64,000 bases of DNA from Meandrina meandrites (GCA_963693305.1 OY855914.1:11625403-11689402), one strand, 5' to 3'; positions 12,239 through 24,300 are shown, numbered from the stretch's first letter. Numbers and translations are program-made. The notes: generated by a model from the sequence alone, not told the origin.

Positions 12239-12472
12239 TCATATATAATCATGCGTTAATTCAAACCTGACTTCACTTTGTTGGTTCTGAATCATATCCT
12301 CTCCTTTCTTGGTAAGTCTTTTCAATTCTTTCTGCAAATTCGGTGGATTGCTTCTATTTTGCTCATACGTTTCAGCAAGATCACCGAGGAACTCTTTGAA
12401 AAGTTCTTTAAACGACCCGTTGTTTTGCATTTTACTTTGCATTTCTGCTGCTCCCAGCTCGTGTTTATCCAT
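12239..12472 (-). CDS. Putative small lysine/glutamate-rich protein (77 aa), unrecognised
   Basis: The - strand ORF begins at ATG 12472 (MDKHELG...) and ends at 12239. The composition is unlike the chance ORFs nearby: charged, glutamine-rich and free of low-complexity runs, with long amphipathic helix potential (FKELFKEFLGDLAETYEQN, then QKELKRLTKKGEDMIQNQQ), suggesting a coiled coil. I do not recognise a family. No flanking exon is needed to explain it, but it could also be one exon of a longer gene. It lies about 1 kb upstream of HSPA12-like gene A on the opposite strand, so the two could share an upstream region. Confidence 0.45.
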   Translation of the reverse strand: MDKHELGAAEMQSKMQNNGSFKELFKEFLGDLAETYEQNRSNPPNLQKELKRLTKKGEDMIQNQQSEVRFELTHDYI

Positions 12473-12489
12473 GCTGAGCTCACTATAGA

Positions 12490-13336
12490 TCAACTAGCAA
12501 GAGTAGATTATGCCGGAATGCTTGTAAAATGAACGAATTTTAGTATTGTACCTGTACGTATTTGTTCCTAAAAAAAATTAAATGTGAAAAAAAAAAACAT
12601 TTTGTTCAAAGTCTGTTCTTCCGTTCTTAGAAAAACAGGATGTTTACATGAGTTGTCAAACGCTTGACTTGACATTCGATCATCTTGTTGATAAGTACCA
12701 TAGGCCAGCCAACCCAAATATCCTAAAGCATTGTTACAGTGTTGTGTGTTAATCACTGTACATTTTCGAACCATTTTTTATTCAAAGAAGACTCAGCAAA
12801 TAATCTACAAATAATAATCTACAGGCAAACACTCAATCCTCTAATTTCTGCTATACCACGTATAATTGTGTTTTTAAACATCAGATCATCCTTTGTTATT
12901 CAATTCAATGATCCCAACGATTGTCGCTGTCAGTCGGATTCCAAGAAAGACCGGATGGGATGTCTATGTAATTTAATCATCCAATCGTAACGTTCAGTTA
13001 AGCAGTATTTGCATATATGCAGTTCATCTGGTGAACGCTTCGTCACCCTGAGCGTTCATTCCGTGCGATAGGTATATTCTGGTCGTGCATAAAAGACTGT
13101 AAACCTAATTTGTGAAGGTAAGATAATTCGGTGCAACATTATCAGATGAATAGGAGACAAAAGAAGCGAATGTTTCTTCATTGGGGCAATCTTGTCAGTG
13201 ATGCCAGTTCTTTCATGCTCTTTAGTGATCAGCGCGGGTTATTTTTGAACTCGGCAAGTTTACGTCGCTGGATGACCAGAAGCGGCAAAGAAAAATTGAA
13301 ATCGAATTTGCTTTATGTCGTCGATATTCTTTGCCC
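12490..13336. other. Upstream region between the small ORF and HSPA12-like gene A
   Basis: No supported ORF. It probably holds the promoter and any 5' leader of gene A, but no TATA box or heat-shock element could be assigned with confidence. Confidence 0.35.
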
Positions 13337-13395
13337 ATAATATGGTATTGTTTGATGTATTCACTGATTGAATACATCAAACAATACCATATTAT
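13337..13395. repeat. Perfect 59-base hairpin upstream of HSPA12-like gene A
   Basis: Two perfectly complementary 27-base arms (ATAATATGGTATTGTTTGAT...) flank a five-base centre CTGAT. It lies 105 bases upstream of the ATG, in the probable promoter or 5' leader. Perfect arms imply a recent origin or turnover by hairpin repair. Confidence 0.95.
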
Positions 13396-13499
13396 ACATA
13401 TCTGCCGTCGCACGGTACTTTTAAACTTATTAGATGTTGTTGTCATAATGTGTAAATTAACCTGAAATCGACTGTTTCTTCCCGAGAACAGCTGCCTGA

Positions 13500-16400
13500 A
13501 TGATGGCTCCAACCTCAAAGTATGTGGCAGTGGTTGCAATTGATTTTGGAACAACATACAGCGGCTTTGCCTTTTCTTTTAATGATAAAAGAGGTGAAGG
13601 AGGAATCCACATGAACAGAGATTGGGGAAACGAAGAAGGACGCAGCACCCTTAAAACTCCAACATCAATTCTTCTTCGTCCTAATAAGGAGTTTGATTCT
13701 TTTGGATATGATGCCGATGACAAATACGTTCACTTTACTCGTGGGGAGGAAACGGAATACTATTACTTGAAACACTTCAAAATGGAGCTGCACAAAGCAA
13801 AGGTAACTTGTATTATCAAAGTGTATTATATAAGGGCAATGCAAACTTATCCTCGGGCAAAACGAAGTAAACGGGGCAGAAATCGTAGCGACGAAAGTTT
13901 TAAAGAAAAGTGGCAAGATCCCCTAGACAATGAGTCTCTCCAGACCATTTCTGGCTCCTGCCGTGATTGAGCAGAAACTATTCTTTGTATTGTACTGCCC
14001 AACTGCAGAGTCGCTTTCGTGTGTTCTTACACGGCGTTTGTTTCATCTACCATGATTTAATTTTAATTTCTTTCCGTTCTTCTCTAACACCTCTGAAAGC
14101 AAAATAATAACCAACAGTTCAAATAAGGTCCAGTCTCGTCGTGATCAGAAATATATATTCCAACACTCAAACAACAAGAACGCCGCATGAGAATTCGAAT
14201 TCAACATCGCATCGATCAGTAAGCTTACCTTCGATGAATAAATACTGCGAATTCACTGTCCGTAAGCTTTCCATAACTTTCTTTTCTTTGTCTCCAAAGA
14301 TTGAAAAGGAGACCAACACCTCCCTTCTGGGAGTAAATTGCAGTAACGCGATGCTGTTGTTGCTATTTCTCACTAACCCAACGATTGTTAATACGTTCGG
14401 AAACTCTATTCATCCTATGTGCATGCCCATATTGGCAACGGACCTACAGTTAGGTTCATGTAACACATGTAATGGCATGGCATTTATGGTAACTTTATTA
14501 AATATACTGATAGTAAGGGAGAGTAGGTATAGCAACCGACCAACCAACCAACGCTAAAATATTTTTACTTAACATAGAACTTGAACCGTACCACCCAGCT
14601 AACCGCAGCAAATGGAAAGAAGGTCGATGCTTTGGTTGTGTTCTCCCTTTCAATAAAATTCATGAAAGATGAAGCAGTTAAGACCATTCGTGCCAGAACT
14701 GGCGATGAAAGGTGCAGTGCCAAAGACATTCAGTGGGTGTTAACCGTTCCTGCAATATGGACACCAGCGGCTAAACAGTTCATGAGAGAAGCTGCGTACG
14801 AGGTGGGCTAGAAACTATTAAAAAATTTGCCATAATATATTTTACTTTTTCACTGTTATCGAAGCACTGCTTTTACAAAAAAAAAAAGTAAAAATGTATA
14901 GATATGGATGTATTGGTATATTTTGATCCCACTCAAACAAACTGCCGAAAGCTAAACGTTTTACTTTTTATTTATGAAATTTATTTATCCATTCAATTTT
15001 TTTTTTTTTATAATTCTGAACAAATTTCTTTAACACGGCCCCACAAGCTTGTAGATTTAAAATTTACCTTCTTGCGACGAAAGCAAAGTCAAGTTTTAAA
15101 CAAAAAGAAAACATCGCCCGGTTACGAGCTTAAATACGTTTTGAGTAAAGAGGCTGGCCGACTCACACTGCCATCTACTACCAAATGGATTGAATGTTAA
15201 TCACGAGATGGAATAAATGCATCTAGTACGTATTAGGCAGTGCTCTTGGATAACGTCATGTTCCAATATTTACTGACACCCCCAACTCTCCGACCCCCTC
15301 ACCCCCCTTTCCTTTAAAAATGTGCATCTGCCCCACTGTGAAAGAAAACGTAAATATTTTAACATTACCCGTAAATGAGAACGTCCATTAGGTTAGGAGC
15401 ACTGTGTCAAACGTTTCGTTTTTATCGCTCTAAGGCTGGAATTGCTTCTCCGGATAATACAGAACAGTTAATAATCGCCTTAGAACCAGAAGGAGGAGCA
15501 ATCTTCTGCCGGGAGAGAAAAATGACAGACTTTGTGGATCAAAAAGGGGATGCTAGTGTGTCAGATGTCCTCGTTCGCCCAGGTCTAAGATATGTGATGA
15601 TGGACATTGGAGGTACCCACTTTCATTCTGAAAAGATCATGCACTGTTAGTGTAATAGGCAGTGTAGATATATCAAAAAATATCTCGAGATCATAAAAAA
15701 CTTAAAACAATGTTTCACTACGGCACGCGGCATGCCGCGCAAACAGCAAGAAAATTTTATATGCACTCGAATAAATTAAAGTAACGCACTTAATTGTCAC
15801 AGTCCTTGTAGCAGGTGGTTGCAAAACGAAAATCGTTACTTCCCCTCCTAGACGTTGACTTCGAACAACTTCAGCGATGAAACAAGATTTATAAACAATA
15901 CCTTTTTTACGAATGAAAAGTCGATGATCATAACTATTTACATGGCTGCCTAATCTTAGCTCTTTTTAGTACCAGAATTCACTGTTAATTGTTTGATTGT
16001 ATTTTCACACTTACAAAGGTGGAACGCTGGACGTTACAGCTCACGAGATCCTGGCTGACGGCACGATAAAAGAAATTTACCAAGTGACTGGGGGCGCATA
16101 CGGTGGAATCTACGTGGATGAGAAATTTGAAAAGTTGCTTGAAAATCTGTTCGGGATTGCAGCTATCAAGGGATTCCGCCTCAAGTTCCCTGCAGAGTGG
16201 CTGCGATTGATGAATGATTTTGAGATGAAGAAAAGAGGAAGGCGAGCGTTTGATGACAAACACACGAGAATTACCCTCCCACGTAAATTTGTTCAAATGG
16301 TCTCCGAACCAACCAACTCTGATTTGGCCACTTGCCTCGCAAGGTCCTGCGACCTTCACGATGTAGAGATCTACAATGACGAGTACCTCTGCCTGGGGCC

Positions 16401-17094
16401 GAAGACGATGAAATGTCTGTTTGATCCTGTAGTCAATGGAATCGTACGTCACATGAGAGGGTTGTTTAGAAGGCCTGCGCTTAAGAATGTCAGCTGTTTA
16501 TTCATGGTTGGTGGCTTTGCTGAATCCGTTATCCTTCAAGAAGCGGTCAAAATAGCATTCAGTTCTAGATGTTCAATACTCGTCCCTAACTATGCTGGAA
16601 TTGCAGTTGTTCAAGGTGCTACCATGTTTGGTGAGCAGCCAACTACTACTGTTTGTTCAAGGATCATGGCCACGACGTACGGTTTTCGTGCTCACACAAA
16701 TTTCAATCCCAACATCCATGCCCCTGAAAAAAAAGTTTTGATAGAAGGTGTCGAAAAGTGCAAAGAATTCTTTGATGTTGTTGTAAAGGAAGGTGAGGCT
16801 GTTAAAGTGGGGGAGAAAAAGTGTTTCATTCGGACCCCACTATACAGCGATTCAAAAAGTATAAATTTTTCATTTTTCACCTCTACTGACCCAAACGTTA
16901 TGTACACGACAGATTCGACGGTAGGACCCTCCATAGGAAACGTTGAGGTCAATTCACCCGACACTTCAAAAGGAAAGAAGCGTGATATCGAGTTATGTGT
17001 CTTCTTCGGAGGAACGGAAATAAAAGCGACTGCAATCGATAAGACCAGCGGAAATGCTGCATCTGTGTACCTTGACTTTTTGAGTAAATCTTGA
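13500..17094 (+). CDS. HSPA12-like heat shock 70 kDa family protein, gene A, four exons
   Basis: Exons: 13500-13802, 14578-14802, 15435-15612, 16019-17094; intron phases 0, 0, 1; 593 residues. The Hsp70/actin-fold ATPase signatures of the HSPA12 branch are all present. They are AIDFGTTYSGFAF near residue 14 (phosphate 1), DIQWVLTVPAIWTPAAKQFM in exon 2, ALEPEGGAIFC in exon 3, DIGGGTLDVTAHE near residue 233 (phosphate 2, split by intron 3) and LFMVGGFAES near residue 399 (adenosine site). HSPA12 proteins have a diverged substrate domain and no EEVD tail, and none is seen here. The role as an ATP-binding cytosolic chaperone-like protein is family knowledge. Two start codons are adjacent (13500, 13503); the second aligns with the start of gene B. 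No stop or frameshift is seen, so the gene looks functional. Candidate poly(A) signal AATAAA at 17818. Confidence 0.93.
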
Positions 17095-17099
17095 GTATG

Positions 17100-18731
17100 T
17101 AGTATAATACCAGTAGCTGGTCAAAGAAATGAGTCGGACTAATTGTAGCTCCTTGAATTCGAACAAGCACGATAACTTAGTAAATCAATCGTGATATATT
17201 GAATTTTACTAAAGCCACTTTTTAAAAGAAAAAAGGAACATGATCTACACCAGTTCTTAATGAACATGAAACAAAAAAAAAAGACGGAAAGCGCAAATTA
17301 TTTTCATTACTTCTTCGATCGGCTGAAAAAGAAAAGTGAGTTGCTTAGCTGTATTCCCTTTGTTTCTTTATCAGTCTCGTTAAGACAGTGCAAATCAACG
17401 TAACGATTAGTCTCGGAGTCTAATTTTAGCGTTGATATTTCGCTGTGTTGAAGACTCAAACATGCAAATTATTCAAATTATTAGCTTTGTAGCTTATTTC
17501 ATTTGTGCATTATTAGAAAATTAATTGCATGGTAAGTATCTTTTTTTTTTATCACTAGAAGCATTACGTTTGCTAAACGCTTCACACCACAATTTTAAGA
17601 ATATTGTCCGTAGTCGATGACATTTTATGCGGATTTGTATAAATATAATTGCTGGATTGCAAGATTTGCTGCCCAAAACCATCCTTGTTTCTCTTTTTAC
17701 TATCAATTTTGGCGATTTGTTGACTAGGTATAAATTGTTGAAATCTGAGGCGGATTTCGAAGTGAATGACGGGTTTTGTTGTGCAAGGCCGTCATGATTG
17801 GCACGTAACTACCCTTAAATAAACGGCCTTTGATTCACACTATACAAGTTTCAACACCTATGGAGATGAAAACCTCCAAAAACGCCCAGGAAGAATAGAC
17901 TTAATCTGTCAAAGCATATTTGCCAGTAGTTTTGTGCTAAGCAAAGTTAACCTTATCAAGCGCATGTCTTTTAGTAGTTTTCAACTTAATGAGGGAAACA
18001 TTTAATAACAAGATGAACAGTGTATTTGAAGTGACATTATGTTGCAGGATATAATTGACTTGCCAAAGCGTTGCCCTTATGTTTCCGTTTTGAAATATGT
18101 GAAGTCACTAATTTTACTGATAAACATCACTATATTATCCGTGCCAGGTGTTGATTATATGGAGCGAACACAGATATATCGCACTCAGTCTGGTCTCTGA
18201 AACGAACTGGTACTTTTTCTCTCTGCTAGACAACTAGTGAATATCAGAGTGTAAAGTGCGCACATTTATGTCGTCATCAAGACGTCCAAAAAGTTACCCG
18301 ATGTATATCTGTTTTCAAATATTTAGAAGTTACGAATTCTACTGATAAATATCACTGTAAATAAAGTACCTTAGTTTGTTGTATGCTTGTGTTCTATGGC
18401 TTTCCGTCATTATCGTTATTGTTACTGGTGATAAAATACTAGTAGGGTCGTGTTGAAAGATTACCGCCGGTCCCAGGTGTTAATCGTGAGGAAGCATATT
18501 CTGGTTGGCTGATTTTAGTTTCGGTTCCGTGGGGTGTCTGCAGAGGGGGCCCACACAAATGGAGCGACTGTTGATGTTTCAAAATTATAAAGGACTATTA
18601 AGATGAACCGTGGCGAGTAATATTCACATTTATGTTCTAAATAAACGTAAACTTGCCTCGATCGTTGTGCCTTGTCGTCCGTGTAGCTCAAAACGGCGAA
18701 TTTTAGCGATTCACTGGGTTTTTGCGACGCG
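17100..18731. other. 3' flank of HSPA12-like gene A, no further gene seen
   Basis: A/T-rich. Candidate 3' processing signals AATAAA at 17818 and near 18359. No ORF with family resemblance. Confidence 0.4.
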
Positions 18732-18767
18732 GTCTACTGTACATAATAATTATTATGTACAGTAGAC
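18732..18767. repeat. Perfect 36-base palindrome
   Basis: GTCTACTGTACATAATAA followed at once by its exact reverse complement, with no loop. It lies just left of the Penelope-like fragment. Could be a short insertion scar or a cruciform-forming site. Confidence 0.95.
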
Positions 18768-18839
18768 AGCAAGACTTCGGCGTCTCTGTTCTGATGACTC
18801 CGATTTTCTGGTTGAAGGTAGGGAAATGATTTCTTTTTC

Positions 18840-19031
18840 TGTCAACGTGGGTACTGTGTGCCGCCTCTCTTCAGCGTGACCTGGACGCAATTCAACGGGT
18901 CAACCGTAATGACGCAATAAAACATCAAGACCCCGGAAGTAGAGAACTTTGTCGAATTCCCTTGGTTCTTACATTCTACCCTTTAAGTGAAAGAATCAAG
19001 CTAATCATTCTGAGCAATTTCAACATCTTAA
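18840..19031 (+). mobile_element. Penelope-like retroelement, left part (end of reverse transcriptase region)
   Basis: The frame ending at the TTAA (19028-19031) reads RDLDAIQRVNRNDA, then IPLVLTFYPLSERIKLIIL. This resembles the stretch between the reverse transcriptase and the PPLVDYRRDCNVRD block in Penelope-like elements, and that block resumes in frame at 22158 after element K. It is an old, incomplete copy; no upstream reverse transcriptase catalytic motif is present in the window. Confidence 0.7.
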
Positions 19032-19099
19032 GGTTACACAATACCTTCGAGGGTGTCCTCCGGAAAAAAAAAAAAAAATTCGTGCGCGCGTTGTTTTAA

Positions 19100-20964
19100 G
19101 GTGGTACCCTGGAGTTTGACAGGTCCGTTTTGGATGGAAATTTCTCAAAATTAAGAGAAGTGGTTGAAGTAAAAACACATCAGGTCAAGACAACTTAAGT
19201 TAAGCTTCAGAAAAATTGATGTTTGAGGTGACAATTTTCACACCTCAGGTGACACACCCCATTTGAATTGCGGGCTCAAAATTTAGAAATTTTCGTTTTA
19301 CGGTTTTATTTTCAAAAGCTGGTCAAAATGAAATGTAGGAGTCTATTCCTATACAGAAAGGGAAAAATCCTGCGGGAGCCCGGAGCGGAATACCGCTTCT
19401 TTCCTCAGATATCGAGTTTTAAAGTAAAAAACACGTGCTGATAATTTGCGCGGCGCTTACATCGCGAAGAAAACTCCTTTTGTTCGGGCTCCCGTGAAAA
19501 GTTTCTCTTACACCATAACAACAAACCACGCAAATTTCATTCAGATACGATAAATCTACGACTTTATTCTTAAAATACCTTCCAGTGCGATCTGTGTAGG
19601 TCCTAAAATTGTGGTCGTTTCTCGCCGATATCGCATCATAAGATCGTGTTTTATCGGGCGCCATTTTGAAATCTTCTTATAAAACCGTTGTTCGAAGTGT
19701 TTGTGGCAACACTTGACCGGTTACAGCGCGAAGAATGCCGAAAATAATCTTGTCCGTCCTTTGACGAAGTTCAACATGGCGGTGTAAACAATACGTAATG
19801 CATCGTAATGCATAGCAACGGTGTTAACTTGAGACCTCGGCTAATGGGCACAGCGGATAATAGGCGTACTGAGTTACTGCGCACGTATCCCGTGAAGAAT
19901 CTCATGCTGGGCGGCACATTCTTGCGGTGTTGTGTAAATATAATAGGGACTTTAAGATTGTCGGCTACGGTTGACTACGACGGTCGGATGCGTATTTGGT
20001 AGACTGGGTCGACTGCGGTAAAAGGACGCGAAAATTTGACGCTTGTTGTCATTTAAGTTTTCACAGGTGACGGAAGACGGTCGGTTCACTAATTAAGTCC
20101 AAAAGTTGAAAAAGCAAGACTGAAACAACATTTAGAGAGGAAGATGTCTTTCCAAGATGTCAGAAACACGCTGGTAATGGCTTACGCTGATGATTTGCTC
20201 GACGTAAAAAAACTGAGGAAAAATTAAAAAAAATTGACATTTCATTGACAATAATTCTTACCGTGTTTAACCGTCTTCACCACGACGAGAAACCGCGGGA
20301 AAACACACCGTCTCAAAACTCCGACGGTGACATCTCACGTGTTGTCTACGTTGCGTGACACTCATCCAACCGTCGTAGCCAACAGTAGCCGACAATCTTA
20401 AAGTCCCTAATGTCACGAGTCCAAAAAACGAAATAAACCACGATATAGCCATTAAATGGAGCCAAAATACCAAGGAACTACACAAAGGACATGAGTTAAG
20501 TTTATTTCTGCCATCAACTTTGAATTCAAGACGCGTAAATTGCTCTGAAGGACTGATTTTGGCTTATAGTCGATATTTCACAATGATCGATAGTGTAACA
20601 CAATGCCGCTTCCTAAATCACGTTCGTCCGGTATAATGATCGTCATTTAGCTTCTTTTGTAGACTATTTTGCAGACACTTTCACAGGAAAGCTACAGCGG
20701 ACCTGAACTTGTGTCTTCCAAGATGTAGCAAAGCTTTTCAGCGGCAAAAGCAGCCTCAAATCAACCATTGGTGCGTGTCACACAATAAATTCAATATGGC
20801 GGCGCAAAGCGCCAGCTTAGCAACCAACTTTAGGCTTTAATTATTCCGCACATAGCCAGAATGGAGCGCTTATCTCTTGGTATTGTGAATAAATCTATGT
20901 TATCTTTGAAATCCTTAAATGTTTTGATATGTTTCATTTTTGAGCCAAACTCCAGGGTACCACC
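19100..20964. mobile_element. DNA transposon L, TTAA target, nested in K
   Basis: Termini GGTGGTACCCTGGAGTTTG and its inverse CAAACTCCAGGGTACCACC, flanked by TTAA at 19096-19099 and 20965-20968. It is 1865 bases long, has no transposase, and is therefore non-autonomous and piggyBac-like by target choice. The terminal sequence differs from K, so it is a separate family. Contains element M. Confidence 0.88.
19946..20407. mobile_element. Short TIR element M with TA duplication, nested in L
   Basis: GGGACTTTAAGATTGTCGGC on the left is matched by its inverse GCCGACAATCTTAAAGTCCC on the right. A second inverted block (CTACGACGGT) lies just inside. Flanking TA on both sides fits a Tc1/mariner-type MITE of 462 bases. 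The ORFs overlapping it at 19808-20002 and 20267-20485 are terminal-repeat artefacts. Confidence 0.75.
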
Positions 20965-22157
20965 TTAAAGTAAACTACCACAAACTATATATCAATAGAA
21001 AGGTAAAGAACAGTAGAATTCGAAAAAAAAAAATATATCCGCTGTTTGGCAGAGCCATTCTTAAGAAGAAATAATCCGATAAACCGAAAACGACCGAGTG
21101 TCATTCCGCCGAATTAATCGGGTATCAAACACAACTACTACTGCAAAAGTACTGCACTGACAGTGTTAATCAGCAAGTATCAATCTCTCAAAGGGTGTCA
21201 GGATTTTTCGTAATTCTTCTTGGTTATCTTTTTATAGACCCGTAAAGTTTTAGCAGCGAATAATTTGCCGACCCCGTTGCGTTCGCGGCCGTAAAAAGAG
21301 AAATATCCAAATTGAAAATAATCCCCGACACCCTTCTATTCCTCAATGCTTAACGAATGTTCTGGCCAAATTTCGTTAGAATCCGTCAACTCTACATACC
21401 CTATTAATTCATTCATAGAGATGATATTCTCGTGCAAAACGCTTGCGAGTTTTCGCCATTTGAAGATTAGTAAACACGTTACGCCCTTCTGTCAACAGGA
21501 TATGCCGCCGGCCAATGCGATAATAACACCCCTTCCGTTCACAGCGAGCGAAACTATGTTCGCGGGAATTCAAAAACATTAATAGTGTGACAGTCACGTA
21601 TGTTCTCTTTGTTGAACTTGAGCGTGCGAGAGAAATTGAAGAACTAAGAAAAATATGTGGGGGAAGAGTACAGAAAATGAAGTAGCAACGGGTAGTTCGA
21701 TTTGTTCGAAGGATTCCTTGTAGCTTTTGTCTTCTTCTTAGGTCCTTGTTTCGTTTTGTTTTTTTTTCGCTGTCCAAGGACTTTTTTCTATTTTTTAACT
21801 CGTTTCACGACCTTAATAAGTCAAAAAGAGAAACGAAGAGCGATAAAACGAAGATTGGGAATAAAAGAGAAGCAAAATCACATGTAAACAAAACAATGTT
21901 AATGTCCTTGTAATAAGAGCTCGCTGATAAGGCCGTTTAGTGCAAAAACATCGCCGGGGAATCAACGCGCTATGACGATTATGACACCTAATTGTTTTAT
22001 TAACTTTTATTAAAAAAAAAAACCTTTCAATAAACTCTTGCGCGTTTTAAGATTTTACTTTTACTTTTGGGGAAATGTTAGATTTAAAGTAAACTTTTAT
22101 TTTAGTCCAAAAAAATTTTTTTCTACAAAAGTAGACCTCTGAAGGTATTGTGTAACC

Positions 22158-22663
22158 TTAACTGGCGACCCACAAACAAAAGAAATATTCCCTCAGCCGC
22201 CGCTGGTAGACTATCGCCGCGATTGCAACGTCCGAGACACCTTAGTGCACACCGTAGTGCTGGCCGTAGCCAACCTGGTCCTCACGTGTGATTACATTTC
22301 TCGTGACAGCACCCTGCAGGGCCCCCAGTGCGCAATTACCATCAAGGATGCTTTCACCTGTCAATCGTCTGGCTTGGTATATGCCATCTATTGCCGCCGT
22401 TGCTCCACCGTCTACATCGGTGAAACAGGCCGGACTCTTAGAGAACGCTTCGGCGAGCATCTCCGCAGCATTGAGAAAAGCCTGCCGGGATTTCCTGTCG
22501 CGGAGCATTTTAATTCAAACGGACATGCCCTGCAAGACGCACGAGTCCAAGGGGTCATGCTCTGCGATGGAACAAAAACCGAAAACGCCAGGAAATGCGC
22601 CGAATTTTTAAGTTGGGCACAAGTCAGCCACACGGTCTGAATTCGGATTTTAAATATCTTTAG
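22158..22663 (+). mobile_element. Penelope-like retroelement, right part: GIY-YIG endonuclease end
   Basis: The frame resumes after K with FPQPPLVDYRRDCNVRDTLVHT, then ITIKDAFTCQSSGLVYAIYC, CSTVYIGETGRTLRERFGEH and FPVAEHFNSNGH. This is the GIY-YIG endonuclease domain typical of Penelope-like elements (VYIGETGRTLRERFGEHL core, conserved R, E and H). Near 22560-22590 the frame shifts; the typical ending (RQEMRRIFKLGT...) runs in another frame to TAG at 22661-22663. The domain nicks target DNA for retrotransposition in intact elements. This copy is dead: split, frameshifted and lacking the reverse transcriptase core. Confidence 0.88.
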
Positions 22664-22890
22664 TTTGTCGCGCGCTCTTCTCGCGCGCACGTTTTTTGAA
22701 CTCAAATTTGTTTTCATGGCGCAAGACAGCGTTTATAACTGAAATCTGACTGAAATCTTGACTTCCACTGATGAAGGGCTAAGCCCGAAAAGTATGGAAC
22801 TTTAAATATTTTCCAAGGCACTTAATACTCATTTAGTGAGAACTTTTTTACCTTTTTTGTATCTTAAAGTGCCACGCAGCACAGGGAAAT
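22664..22890 (+). mobile_element. Penelope-like element 3' region with hammerhead-type core
   Basis: After the stop codon come a GCGCGC-rich stretch, the motif CTGATGA (22768-22774), a GGGC-TAA-GCCC hairpin (22776-22786) and GAAA (22787-22790). This is the conserved core of a hammerhead ribozyme. The tail ends with GTGCCACGCAG near 22871. Penelope-like elements are known to carry hammerhead motifs. The same tail occurs at 30640-30850. Confidence 0.7.
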
Positions 22891-23130
22891 TTATTTTCCC
22901 ATTAATCTTTATTATTTATTGCTCTGATTTATAGTGATATGAATTTCGCCCAATTTATTTATACTTGGAACATGTCCAATTCAGCGTTTTAACTTCCCAT
23001 GTTCTATATAAATAAATAGCAAAGTATTGTGCTAAGATCGTTATAAAGTGCGCAAGTAATACTAAGGCTTATGACTAAAACGTCGTTACGCCGTTTTACT
23101 GGCAACAACATCATGATGCTCTGTTATTAA
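22890..23130. other. Stretch between the Penelope-like tail and fold-back element E
   Basis: No ORF or repeat recognised. Ends with the TTAA (23127-23130) that flanks element E. Confidence 0.4.
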
Positions 23131-24300
23131 GAGGGAGTCTATCTAATTTTCGACCGGTCGGTTCCGCCGGGATCGAAAAATCAAATTGCCTGATTTATTG
23201 TGAGGTGAAAGGCCTTCATGCCAAAGTAACAAAACCACAATCTTTTTGGCTCTTGGCTTAAGGTTTTTTCCGCTAGAGCTAAAAATAATTTTGACAGAAT
23301 TTCGCTCGCGCGCGACCGAAAATCAAGACGATTGTTTACTTTTTTAAGCGATCGGTGCAAAGCAAGGACAAACTGTACCGCCATAATTTTTACATAGCAA
23401 GAAAGATCTACTTCTATTTTATGAGCTGAGGGAGTTTCAAGCAATTTGAAGTTAATCTATTGGCATTCTATGATATTACTCACCCCCACGTTAGGAGGCT
23501 CGAAGGACAACCCGAAAATTGGTCATTTTGTGGACCTCTTTTCTCAGCTGCCGGATAAAATCAAAACATGGCAGTTACATCAATGTAAAGTCTTAACCTT
23601 CTCCTACATGAATATATAAAAAAAATAATACTGTCTATGACGCCTTTCCTGTAAATGTCGAGGGGATAATTTTTCCTATTTTTGAGAAATTATCAAAAAC
23701 AACACCAAATCGCTAATTGTTTAAAATTTGGACCAATACCGGTCTTACATCAAGAAAACTAAAGAAAAGTAAACTAAAACGTTAGGGAATAGAAATAAAA
23801 AGCCATATTCAATAGTGTTTTCAATTTTTAGTTCGCCGTTTCATTTTATTGGGAGGAGAGTGATCATCGGCTCATTAAATATTCACCGAACAGTGAAATT
23901 CGATCCAAACCAGAACTGTCAAATTTCATATCGCACTTTCCATCTTAATTTCATTGAATCTCGTTTCAAATCACATCTGTACACAAAACAAATATCCTGA
24001 AAATGCTATTTTGTTGTTGTGTTTAGGTTTAAGCCAAATCTGAGCTTTGAATACGCACTTAGAATACAAACGGAGTTCACTCACGATTTACTCGAGCACT
24101 GTCAACACTGAATCGAAATTCATTTTCTCTGATTGTTGGACTATAAATTGACTTAGTTTACCTGAGTTCCAAAAGGCTTTTCCCCTTTTTCTTTTGACTT
24201 TTTCTTTTGGTGATGCATTTAAATGACCGGTGCAATTTGGAGCTTTGATTCAATGAACGAACTACCAGTCCGGTTCTGGCCCTATCTGTCACGCAACACT

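Larger units (their letters stand above)
19032..22157. mobile_element. DNA transposon K, TTAA target, inserted in the Penelope-like element
   Basis: Termini GGTTACACAATACCTTC (left) and its inverse GAAGGTATTGTGTAACC (right) form short inverted repeats, each flanked by TTAA (19028-19031, 22158-22161). Removing K plus one TTAA rejoins the Penelope reading frame exactly. TTAA duplication is the hallmark of piggyBac-type transposition. No transposase ORF is visible, so K is non-autonomous. It contains element L. Confidence 0.88.

Noticed and set aside
22245..22640. GIY-YIG endonuclease as a host nuclease gene
   Set aside because: The upstream frame, the frameshifted ending and the 3' tail match Penelope-like elements, so it is a retroelement fragment.
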